A stretch of 7,739 nt of DNA, taken from assembly GCA_958438185.1 (NCBI GenBank), contig CAUBQU010000052.1:1-7739 (forward strand). The letters are read 5' to 3'. The DNA is from an uncultured Oscillospiraceae bacterium. GTDB lineage: Bacteria > Bacillota > Clostridia > Oscillospirales > Oscillospiraceae. The notes below the pieces were generated by a model. The model had not been told where the DNA came from, did not search any database, and saw nothing but the letters and a program-made list of their open reading frames with translations. Of the stretch, positions 1 to 5,511 are shown piece by piece. Every line of letters begins with the position of its first letter. Within the stretch, counting starts at the first letter, position 1. A program made the translations under genes and the position numbers.

Positions 1-621
1 AACCCGGATACGACAGTCGAGACGATCATGCGGGAGTGCGCGCTGGCGCGGCGTCTTTCTGTCGCAGCCGTCTGTGTCGCGCCGTACTACGTCCCGGCGG
101 CAAAAGTCGCGCTGTCCGGTTCAACCGTTGCCTTGGGGACGGCTGTCGGCTTCCCCCACGGCTGTATGTCCGCTGCCGCCAAAATGGCGGAGCTGCGGGA
201 GTGCATGGCCAATGGTGCGCAGGAGATCGACGTTGCGCTGAACAACCTGGCGCTAAAATCGCACCAGATAGACGTCGCCCGCCAGGAGCTGGACGAAATG
301 CTGGAGCTGACAAAGGGCCGCGTCCTCGTGAAAGCGGTATTTGAGCACAGCATATTTGACGAAGATGAAAAGGAAGCCGTCCTAAAAATGCTGAAAAGCA
401 GCGGCGTGACTTTTATCAAGATTCAAAACATGCTCTCTGGTCACGGTGCGCGCGTCGAGGATGTGCAGTATGCCGCTGGTATTTTGGGCCGCCATATCGC
501 GATCAAGATCGACGGCGGGATCAAGACGCTTCAGCAGGCGCAGGACCTTCTGGCCGCGGGCGCGTCTCGTCTCGGCTTGACAGCGACGGCAAAGATCGCC
601 GCGGAGGCCGGCATTCACTGA
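1..621 (+). CDS. DeoC-family aldolase paralogue, 5' end cut off by window
   Basis: The reading frame is open from base 1; its first visible residues (NPDTTVETI) align with KPEASLEDI at residues 45-53 of the next gene, so the true start lies upstream and the Met at base 28 is internal. About 206 residues are visible. The fold signature is DeoC: VCVAPYYV, GFPHG, EIDVALN, KAVFEH, FIKIQN, IKIDGG and AGASRLG in the family order. Known DeoC enzymes form a Schiff base on a lysine in the VKTSTG loop, helped by an Asp and a second Lys; the matching residues are present (codons at 229, 418 and 475). However, the KTSTG loop has become KIQNM, and KASGG/KPAGG has become KIDGG. I infer an aldolase-like enzyme with changed substrate preference, or a non-catalytic partner of the full DeoC 27 bases downstream. 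Co-transcription is likely. Family assignment is firm; activity on deoxyribose-5-phosphate is uncertain. Confidence 0.85.
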   Translation, partial: NPDTTVETIMRECALARRLSVAAVCVAPYYVPAAKVALSGSTVALGTAVGFPHGCMSAAAKMAELRECMANGAQEIDVALNNLALKSHQIDVARQELDEMLELTKGRVLVKAVFEHSIFDEDEKEAVLKMLKSSGVTFIKIQNMLSGHGARVEDVQYAAGILGRHIAIKIDGGIKTLQQAQDLLAAGASRLGLTATAKIAAEAGIH

Positions 622-648
622 CCGCCGGATAGAGGAAAGGATAAAACT

Positions 649-1479
649 ATGGATATCAATGAAATTATTCGCCAGGTCACCGAAGAGATTTGCGCGAAGT
701 ACGGCGCCAGCGGCGTCGCTTCCGCGAATGACGGTATGGACCCGGCGGGTATGGCGAAATATATCGACCATACCTATTTGAAGCCGGAAGCTTCCCTGGA
801 GGACATCCGCAGAATCTGCGACGAGGCGAAAAAGTACCACACCGCCAGCGTCTGCGTCAATCCTTCTTATGTGAAATTTGTCGCCGAGCAGCTGGAAGGC
901 TCCGGTGTCACTCCTTGCTGTGTCATCGCCTTCCCCTTTGGCACAAGCACACCTGAGGCAAAGGCATTTGAAGCCAGCGATGCTGCCAGCAATGGTGCAA
1001 AGGAAGTGGACATGGTCGTTAACGTCGGTGCCATTAAGTCCGGCGACTGGAAGCTGGTCAAGCGGGATATCGAGAGCGTTGTCAACGCAGTCCGGGGCCG
1101 CGCACTGGTCAAGGTCATCATTGAAGCCTGCCTGCTGACGGACGAAGAGAAGGTCAAGGTCTGTACCGTGGCCAAGCTCGTCGGCGCGGACTTTGTTAAG
1201 ACCTCCACCGGTTACTCCACCGGCGGCGCGACCGTCGCTGATGTGGCCCTGATGCGGCAGACCGTCGGCCCGGATATGGGCGTCAAGGCGTCTGGCGGCG
1301 TACGGACCTATGACGATGCCGTTGCCATGATCAAGGCCGGTGCAAACCGCCTGGGTGCTTCGGCCACGAAGAAAATCATCGCCGGGGATCGGGACGATCC
1401 GCATAAGTGCTGCAACTGCGGCAACTGCAAAGCTGTCTGCCCATCCGGCAACGTCGAAATCCGCAAGAAGCTTTATTAA
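649..1479 (+). CDS. deoC: Deoxyribose-phosphate aldolase with N-terminal targeting-like peptide and C-terminal Cys-motif tail
   Basis: DERA splits 2-deoxy-D-ribose-5-phosphate into acetaldehyde and D-glyceraldehyde-3-phosphate. The core at about residues 35-245 has every hallmark: IDHTYLKP (39-46), VCVNP (68-72), EVDMVVN with catalytic D121, VKTSTG with Schiff-base K184, and KASGG with K213. The start is set by an AGGAAAGG ribosome site (633-640). At 276 residues it is longer than the usual 210-260. The extra N-terminus begins [14 protein letters not shown], an alternating hydrophobic/polar helix followed by a Gly/Ala/Ser-rich linker; this resembles encapsulation peptides of microcompartment enzymes such as PduD and PduP. 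The C-terminal tail (246-276) carries C254-x2-C257-x2-C260-x3-C264-P265, the spacing of a [4Fe-4S] ferredoxin half. Both add-ons are seen directly; encapsulation and metal binding are inferred. It lies between a DeoC paralogue and tpiA, consistent with sugar-phosphate catabolism. Confidence 0.95.
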   Translation: MDINEIIRQVTEEICAKYGASGVASANDGMDPAGMAKYIDHTYLKPEASLEDIRRICDEAKKYHTASVCVNPSYVKFVAEQLEGSGVTPCCVIAFPFGTSTPEAKAFEASDAASNGAKEVDMVVNVGAIKSGDWKLVKRDIESVVNAVRGRALVKVIIEACLLTDEEKVKVCTVAKLVGADFVKTSTGYSTGGATVADVALMRQTVGPDMGVKASGGVRTYDDAVAMIKAGANRLGASATKKIIAGDRDDPHKCCNCGNCKAVCPSGNVEIRKKLY

Positions 1480-1489
1480 AAAAGGCTCG

Positions 1490-1520
1490 ACGGCAGGCGC
1501 AATACTGTGCCTGCCGTTTT
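1490..1520 (+). terminator. Intercistronic hairpin with T tract between deoC and tpiA
   Basis: A 12-base-pair stem with one G-U pair forms between ACGGCAGGCGCA (1490-1501) and TGTGCCTGCCGT (1506-1517), with the four-base loop ATAC. A T run follows (TTTT at 1517-1520, then ACTTT). It has the form of an intrinsic terminator but sits inside an apparent operon: tpiA starts at 1543, too close for a separate promoter after the hairpin. Partial termination or 3'-end protection of the deoC message is likely. Confidence 0.75.
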
Positions 1521-1542
1521 ACTTTGAGTTAGGAGAGATCGT

Positions 1543-2292
1543 ATGAGAAGACCTATGATTGCCGGTAACTGGAAAATGAATATGACGCCGGGCCAGACGG
1601 TCCAGCTGGTTGCCGCGCTGCGGAATATGGCCCAGGCATCCCAGGCCGAGGTCGTTATCTGCCCGATGACGGTCAGCCTGTTTGCTGCTGCCCAGGGCCT
1701 GAAGGGCTCGAACATCAAGCTGGGGGCGCAGAATGTCCATTTTGAGGACAAGGGCGCGTTTACCGGCGAGTGCAACTACGCGTCGCTGAAGGAGCTGGGC
1801 GTGGAATATGTCATCCTCGGCCACAGCGAGCGCCGCCAGTACTTTGGTGAGACGGACGAGACGGTCAACAAGAAGGTCTGTAAGGCGCTGGCCGAGGGTC
1901 TCAAGCCCATCGTCTGTGTTGGGGAGAAGCTTTCGGAAAAGCAGATGGGCATCACGGAAGAGGTCGTCTGCCTGCAGACGAAGGCCGCCCTGCACGGCGT
2001 GAGCCGGGCACAGCTGGACGAAGTCGTCATCGCTTACGAGCCCATTTGGGCCATCGGCACCGGCATGACGGCGACACCGGAGGATGCGAACCAGACCATC
2101 CGCGCCATCCGGAACGCAATTCGCGACGTCTATGGCGATGCGGCACAGAATATCCGCATTCTTTACGGCGGCAGCATGAACGATAAAAACGCCCGGGATC
2201 TGATGGCCCAGAGCGATATTGACGGCGGCCTGATCGGCGGCGCGAGCCTGGTGGCGGAGAAATTCGAGAAAATCGTCAACTATAACCGTTAA
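1543..2292 (+). CDS. tpiA: Triosephosphate isomerase
   Basis: It interconverts D-glyceraldehyde-3-phosphate and dihydroxyacetone phosphate. At 249 residues it has normal TIM length, with all catalytic elements: AGNWKMN with N9 and K11, ILGHSERR with H94, AYEPIWAIGTG with general base E166 and the closing loop 6 after it, and the phosphate-gripping YGGS and GGLIGGASL segments near the C-terminus. An AGGAGA ribosome site lies at 1531-1536. It stands 63 bases after deoC with a terminator-like hairpin between, and 26 bases before the lacI-type regulator. Standing next to deoC rather than beside gap/pgk, it may be a pathway-dedicated second copy that handles the glyceraldehyde-3-phosphate released by DERA; this is inference, as the rest of the genome is not visible. 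The usual CPP after strand 2 reads CPM (residues 40-42). No targeting-like extension is present. Confidence 0.96.
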   Translation: MRRPMIAGNWKMNMTPGQTVQLVAALRNMAQASQAEVVICPMTVSLFAAAQGLKGSNIKLGAQNVHFEDKGAFTGECNYASLKELGVEYVILGHSERRQYFGETDETVNKKVCKALAEGLKPIVCVGEKLSEKQMGITEEVVCLQTKAALHGVSRAQLDEVVIAYEPIWAIGTGMTATPEDANQTIRAIRNAIRDVYGDAAQNIRILYGGSMNDKNARDLMAQSDIDGGLIGGASLVAEKFEKIVNYNR

Positions 2293-2318
2293 GCACGGCT
2301 GTTGAGGGAGAAAAGTGT

Positions 2319-3362
2319 ATGACGATTTCAGAAATTGCCGCCAAAGCTGGTGTTTCGGCGGCGACGGTTTCTCGCGTCCTGAACGGCAAAGGTCATGTGA
2401 AGGACAGCACGCGGCAGCAGATCCTGCATGTCATCCGGCAAAATGAGTATGTCCCCAGCGAAATCGCCCGGGGCCTGAGCAAGAGCGATTCCAATAATAT
2501 TGGCGTCTTTGTGACGGATATTGAGAACCCCTTTTTCTCCAAGGCCGTGCGGGGGATCGCGGAGAAGGCAGATCTCTATGGCTATAACGTCTTTCTGTTC
2601 AATACGGATGAGGACCCGGAGAAGGAGCACCGGTATTTGCAGACGGTCCTTGGCTTGCGAATCAAGGGCCTGATCATCGCGCCGGTTTTTGAGACGGATG
2701 ATGAGACGCGGCTGCGCCTGCAGCGGATGCAAGAGCGTGGCGTGCCGGTGGTGTTGCTGGACCGGGATATCCACGGCCTGCCGCTGGACGGCGTCTTCTC
2801 CGAGGACGAAGAGGGCGCGTATCAGGCGGTCCGGTCGCTGATCCTGGCGGGGCACCGGCGGATCGCCATCATCACGGGCCCGGATTATACGCGCCCCGGC
2901 CGGGAGCGGACGGCGGGGTACCGCCGGGCACTGGAGGAATTTGGCCTGCCCCTAGAGGCTGCTTATATCCGTCACGGTAATTTCCGCTCGGATCTGTCCT
3001 ATCTTTGCACGAAGGAGCTGCTGCATCTGCCCCAGCCGCCGACGGCGCTGTTCTGCGCCAGCAATATGACGACCATCGGCGCGCTCAAGTATCTGAACGA
3101 GCAGAGCCTGCAGGTGGGGCGGGATATTTCCGTCATCAGTTTTGACCATGTGGAATATCTCGATTGCATGGGCTTGTCCCTGACGGCGGTGGAGCGGTCC
3201 TATGACGAGATGGGCCGCCAGGCGATGGAGCTGCTGCAAAAGCAGTTGACCTCCAGCGCAGATCCCGCGGCTGGGCGGACGCGCGTCTATCAAAAGACGA
3301 CGCTGGATGTCCATGGCTCCGAGCGCTTGGCGTCCTTGAACCCGGTGCCCGTCGGGCTTTGA
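2319..3362 (+). CDS. LacI-family transcriptional regulator
   Basis: A 347-residue repressor or activator of the LacI/GalR family. The N-terminal helix-turn-helix is textbook (TISEIAAKAGVSAATVSRVLNG, about residues 2-23), followed by the hinge region (PSEIARGLS) and a periplasmic-binding-like effector domain: IGVFVTDIENPFFSKAVRGI, GLIIAP, VVLLDRDI, GHRRIAII, a sugar-contact-type GRERTAGYRRAL, the CASNMTTIGAL strand and VISFDHVEYL. A GAGGGAG ribosome site lies at 2304-2310. It is the last gene of the deoC-tpiA unit and probably controls it, responding to a sugar or sugar phosphate linked to that pathway. The ligand cannot be read from the sequence, and no convincing LacI-type palindrome is visible in the gaps between these genes, so the operator probably lies upstream of the window. 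The final 25 residues or so after the last beta strand are unconserved in appearance. Confidence 0.93.
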   Translation: MTISEIAAKAGVSAATVSRVLNGKGHVKDSTRQQILHVIRQNEYVPSEIARGLSKSDSNNIGVFVTDIENPFFSKAVRGIAEKADLYGYNVFLFNTDEDPEKEHRYLQTVLGLRIKGLIIAPVFETDDETRLRLQRMQERGVPVVLLDRDIHGLPLDGVFSEDEEGAYQAVRSLILAGHRRIAIITGPDYTRPGRERTAGYRRALEEFGLPLEAAYIRHGNFRSDLSYLCTKELLHLPQPPTALFCASNMTTIGALKYLNEQSLQVGRDISVISFDHVEYLDCMGLSLTAVERSYDEMGRQAMELLQKQLTSSADPAAGRTRVYQKTTLDVHGSERLASLNPVPVGL

Positions 3363-3408
3363 CGGCGCTGCGTAAGCTGCATCAATGAAGCTTTTCGGTG
3401 AAAAAGGA

Positions 3409-3446
3409 AAAAACGGAACGAGCGCAGCTGCGTTCGTTCCGTTTTT
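3409..3446. terminator. Bidirectional terminator between the convergent lacI-type gene and rsmI
   Basis: An 18-base arm (3409-3426, five A then CGGAACGAGCGCA) pairs with 3429-3446 (TGCGTTCGTTCCG then five T) with a single G-U mismatch; the real loop is a few bases around AGCT. The A-rich left side becomes a T tract on the other strand, so the structure works in both directions. It lies 47 bases after the lacI-type stop and 26 bases beyond the rsmI stop, as expected for convergent operons. Confidence 0.9.
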
Positions 3447-3471
3447 GTGCCAGCGTCCTTTGTGACTAAGA

Positions 3472-4335
3472 TCACTTGCGCCCGGCGGGGGCGGCCGGTC
3501 CGTCTGGTTCTGCCATGGAAGCGTCGTAGAGTTGATTTTTTGCAAGACCTGTCTGCGCGGCGGCCTGCCGGGCGGCTTCCTTGCGGGAGAGGCCGGACGC
3601 CATCAGCTGCCGCACCAGCGCCGCGCCAGCTGTCAGATCCGGGGCGTCCTGCCGTGCCTCCGGCGCGCCGCCGATGACCAGGACGAATTCACCCCGGGGG
3701 GCGTTTTCCTGAAAATAGGCCAGGGCGGACGCCAGATCAAAGCGCAGGACCTCCTCGTGCAGCTTTGTCAGCTCCCGGCAGAGGCTGATGGGCCGGTCCG
3801 GGCCAAAGTAGGCGAGCAGCTGCTCCAGCGTTGCCAGCAATCGGTGGGGCGCTTCGTAAAAGATCATCGTGCGCGGCTCCGTGCGCAGCTGCTCCAACCG
3901 GGCTTGTCGCTGCTTTTTCTGGGCTGGCAGGAAGCCTTCAAAGGTGAAGCGGCCTGTCGGCAGGGCGGAGATGCTTAGGGCGGTGATCGCGGCGCAGGGG
4001 CCAGGAATCGCACAGACGGGGATCTGCGCCTGGGCCGCCAGGCGGACCAGGTCTTCCCCCGGGTCAGAGATTGCCGGGGACCCGGCGTCTGTCACCAGGG
4101 CACAGGTCTGCCCCTGGGCAATGCGGGCGATGATCTCTGGCCCGGCGGCGGCTTTGTTGTGCTCGTGATAGCTCGCCAGGGGCTTATGCAGCTGCAGATG
4201 GTTCAGCAGCTTCCGGGTGACCCGGGTGTCTTCAGCGACGATAAAATCCGCTTCGGCCAGCGTCTGGCGGCAGCGGTCAGAGATATCGGACAGATTACCG
4301 ATGGGGGTGGGGACGAGATATAAAAGCGCGGCCAT
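3472..4335 (-). CDS. rsmI: 16S rRNA (cytidine(1402)-2'-O)-methyltransferase RsmI
   Basis: RsmI uses S-adenosylmethionine to methylate the 2'-hydroxyl of C1402 in the decoding centre of 16S rRNA. The 287-residue product is of normal length and has the family's tetrapyrrole-methylase-type fold motifs: LVPTPIGNLSDIS (7-19), IVAEDTRVTRKLL (32-44), SYHEHN, LVTDAGSPAISDPG (80-93), IPGPCAAITALS, GFLP, IFYEAPHRL and CRELTKLHEE. The C-terminal segment GLSRKEAARQAAAQTGLAKNQLYD is the small helical domain commonly found at the end of RsmI. The last 12 residues are a Pro/Ala-rich tail. Its Shine-Dalgarno AAGGAG lies in the last two codons of trmN6, only 6 bases separate the genes, and the two are surely co-transcribed. 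Bacillus subtilis has a similar arrangement (yabB, yazA, yabC); the small GIY-YIG gene yazA is absent here. Confidence 0.96.
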   Translation of the reverse strand: MAALLYLVPTPIGNLSDISDRCRQTLAEADFIVAEDTRVTRKLLNHLQLHKPLASYHEHNKAAAGPEIIARIAQGQTCALVTDAGSPAISDPGEDLVRLAAQAQIPVCAIPGPCAAITALSISALPTGRFTFEGFLPAQKKQRQARLEQLRTEPRTMIFYEAPHRLLATLEQLLAYFGPDRPISLCRELTKLHEEVLRFDLASALAYFQENAPRGEFVLVIGGAPEARQDAPDLTAGAALVRQLMASGLSRKEAARQAAAQTGLAKNQLYDASMAEPDGPAAPAGRK

Positions 4336-4341
4336 GGGGGG

Positions 4342-5064
4342 TCACTCCTTGTCTAAATGATAAAGCTGGCGGTATTCTGCCGTCGGCGCGCCGTCGGGCG
4401 TGAAAAGCAGCAGGTCCGGCTCCAATGCCAGGCCCGGCTTGCCGCCCCGGCGGCTTTCGACCAGCAGCAGCGAGACCGGCGCCCCGGCGTGATGGCGCAC
4501 CAGGCGCATCCGCTTCGGCTCAAAGCCCGCCTGCCGCAGGCCGCACAGCAGGTCGCACAGCCGCTCCGGCCGATAGACCAGCGCCAGACGGCCGCCGGTT
4601 TTGACGAGCCACGCCGCCGCCTCCAGCAGCTGCGCCAGAGTGCAGGTCTCCTCTGACCGGGCGGCGGCAAGCAGCGGCGAGGCGGCTGCTTGCCCGCTGC
4701 CCTGGGGGAAATACGGCGGGTTGGCCACGGCGGCGTCAAAGCTGTGCTGGGGCAGGATGGTGCGGATCTGCCGCAGGTCTGCCTGCAGAATTTCAACGCG
4801 GGGGGCGAGGGCATTGCAGCGGACGCTCTCTTGCGCCGCCTGGTAGGCCAGGGGCTGCAGCTCCAGCCCGGTGATCCGGCAGTCCGGCGCGCGGCCCGCC
4901 AGCAGGAATGTGATATTCCCGCTGCCGCAGCCCAGGTCCGCAATGCGTATGCCGCGACTCAGGGTGAGGAAATTTGCCACAAGGACGGAATCCGTGCTCA
5001 TGCGGAAGCAATCCTCCGGCTGGAGGATCCGGATCCCGCTGTGTAGCTGCTCAAAATACGCCAT
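4342..5064 (-). CDS. trmN6: tRNA1(Val) (adenine37-N6)-methyltransferase family protein
   Basis: A 240-residue class I SAM-dependent methyltransferase of the TrmN6/YfiC/YabB family, which in E. coli modifies A37 of tRNA1(Val). Visible motifs are the N-terminal substrate-side segment LQPEDCFRMSTDSVLVANF (14-32), SAM motif I ADLGCGSGN (42-50), the acidic loop GLELQ, the motif QADLRQI, and the N6-adenine signature NPPYF (115-119). The start at 5064 has a GGGAAGG ribosome site (reverse strand, about 5072-5078). It is followed by rsmI with a 6-base gap. I see no clear promoter in the 100 bases upstream; expression may rely on read-through past the ferredoxin hairpin or on a weak promoter. Exact tRNA target in this organism is inferred from the family. 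Only 4 of 240 residues are lysine. Confidence 0.9.
   Translation of the reverse strand: MAYFEQLHSGIRILQPEDCFRMSTDSVLVANFLTLSRGIRIADLGCGSGNITFLLAGRAPDCRITGLELQPLAYQAAQESVRCNALAPRVEILQADLRQIRTILPQHSFDAAVANPPYFPQGSGQAAASPLLAAARSEETCTLAQLLEAAAWLVKTGGRLALVYRPERLCDLLCGLRQAGFEPKRMRLVRHHAGAPVSLLLVESRRGGKPGLALEPDLLLFTPDGAPTAEYRQLYHLDKE
4345..4350 (-). promoter_or_regulatory. rsmI Shine-Dalgarno inside the trmN6 coding end
   Basis: AAGGAG on the reverse strand is both the Lys-Glu codons that end trmN6 and the ribosome site for rsmI, 9 bases before its ATG. It fixes the rsmI start and implies translational coupling. Confidence 0.8.
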
Positions 5065-5116
5065 ACGACCGCCTTCCCGCGTAACGCAACCATGGGTTTT
5101 TCATGGCAATACAAGA

Positions 5117-5156
5117 AACGAGCCTATGCGCAATGCAATTGCAGCATAGGCTCGTT
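5117..5156 (-). terminator. Hairpin terminator downstream of the ferredoxin gene
   Basis: A perfect 13-base-pair stem joins AACGAGCCTATGC (5117-5129) and GCATAGGCTCGTT (5144-5156), with a 14-base loop that contains its own palindrome TGCAATTGCA (5134-5143). Read on the reverse strand, the stem lies 8 bases past the ferredoxin stop and is followed by TTTCTTGTATT, a moderate T tract. It separates the ferredoxin from trmN6. The plus-strand side (CGCTTTTCTT) is also T-rich, but no plus-strand gene ends there. Confidence 0.75.
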
Positions 5157-5164
5157 CGCTTTTC

Positions 5165-5335
5165 TTACCGCTGTTCAATTGCCTCGGTGGGACATGCTGC
5201 AGCGCAGGAGCCGCACTCAACACAAGCGTCGGCGTCAATGACGTACTTGCCATCGACTTCAGAGATGATGCTCAGGGGGCAGGTGTCAGCGCAGGTGCCG
5301 CACTGAACGCAAGCGTCCGTAATGAAATATGCCAT
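5165..5335 (-). CDS. Clostridial-type 2[4Fe-4S] ferredoxin
   Basis: A 56-residue cytosolic electron carrier closely resembling Clostridium pasteurianum-type ferredoxin. It has two internally repeated cluster motifs: C9-x2-C12-x2-C15-x3-C19-P and C38-x2-C41-x2-C44-x3-C48-P, separated by a hairpin region (SEVDGKYVIDAD). As in the family, the last Cys of each motif ligates the opposite cluster. The start at 5335 is preferred over an in-frame ATG 39 bases further upstream because GGAGGTT (5342-5348, reverse strand) is correctly spaced from it, the protein then begins MAYFITDAC exactly like family members, and the upstream codons would overlap the inferred transcription start. It is monocistronic by appearance, with its own promoter and terminator. 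It probably serves low-potential electron transfer (for example pyruvate:ferredoxin oxidoreductase or hydrogenase); the specific partner is not shown here. Confidence 0.95.
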   Translation of the reverse strand: MAYFITDACVQCGTCADTCPLSIISEVDGKYVIDADACVECGSCAAACPTEAIEQR

Positions 5336-5341
5336 TTTTGT

Positions 5342-5348
5342 AACCTCC
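5342..5348 (-). promoter_or_regulatory. Ribosome site that decides the ferredoxin start
   Basis: GGAGGTT on the reverse strand, 6 bases before the ATG at 5335. The longer in-frame start at 5374 has no comparable site in front of it. Confidence 0.85.
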
Positions 5349-5357
5349 ATAATGAAT

Positions 5358-5373
5358 TGCAAAAAATTTTGCA
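5358..5373. repeat. AT-rich inverted repeat in the ferredoxin leader
   Basis: TGCAAAA and TTTTGCA form a perfect 7-base inverted repeat around AA. It begins at about the predicted transcription start of the ferredoxin gene and ends 9 bases before its ribosome site. It could be an operator or a short leader hairpin; no known regulator site is recognised. Confidence 0.45.
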
Positions 5374-5378
5374 TCTAT

Positions 5379-5406
5379 ATTCTACCATGTTTTTTGGAAA
5401 AAGCAA
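5379..5406 (-). promoter_or_regulatory. Probable sigma-A promoter of the ferredoxin gene
   Basis: On the reverse strand, TTGCTT (5406-5401) and TAGAAT (5384-5379) are separated by 16 bases in an AT-rich stretch, a sharp local contrast with the GC-rich surroundings. Transcription would start near 5372, giving a leader of about 36 bases with the ribosome site at its end. Confidence 0.65.
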
Positions 5407-5440
5407 TAACCGAATTGCATTTCCGCCAGAAAGACCGGCG

Positions 5441-5463
5441 CGGTTTAAAACCGGATTTTTCCG
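5441..5463. repeat. Overlapping palindromes in the clpC leader region
   Basis: CGGTTT-A-AAACCG (5441-5453) is a perfect palindrome, and CGGA-TTTT-TCCG (5452-5463) overlaps it by two bases, so the two could only form alternately as RNA. It lies 48 bases before the clpC ATG. A protein-binding site or a weak leader structure are both possible. No CIRCE element or CtsR heptad repeat is seen in 5336-5511, and no good plus-strand promoter stands out: TTTAAA (5444) with GACAAT (5466) is a weak candidate. Confidence 0.35.
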
Positions 5464-5497
5464 ACGACAATAGGGGGGTAAGATCTGGCACAGAGCG

Positions 5498-5503
5498 AGG
5501 AGG
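5498..5503 (+). promoter_or_regulatory. Ribosome site fixing the clpC start
   Basis: AGGAGG, 8 bases before the ATG at 5512. An in-frame TAA at 5479-5481 rules out a much longer N-terminus. Confidence 0.9.
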
Positions 5504-5511
5504 CGCGGCAT

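Noticed and set aside
382..1404. Long reverse-strand open frame (340 codons) opposite the two deoC genes.
   Set aside because: It lies wholly antisense to clearly conserved aldolase genes, has no recognisable domain and no ribosome site; GC-rich codon use on the coding strand explains the absence of stops.
5087..5100. Small inverted repeat AACC-ATG-GGTT followed by T's upstream of trmN6.
   Set aside because: A four-base stem with a three-base loop is too weak, and no plus-strand gene ends there for it to terminate.
5336..5374. N-terminal extension of the ferredoxin from an upstream in-frame ATG.
   Set aside because: The GGAGGTT ribosome site and family alignment fix the start at 5335, and the predicted transcription start lies at about the extended ATG.
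5336..5511. Search for CIRCE (HrcA) or CtsR operators upstream of clpC.
   Set aside because: Neither the TTAGCACTC/GAGTGCTAA pair nor the AGGTCAAA-type repeat is present.
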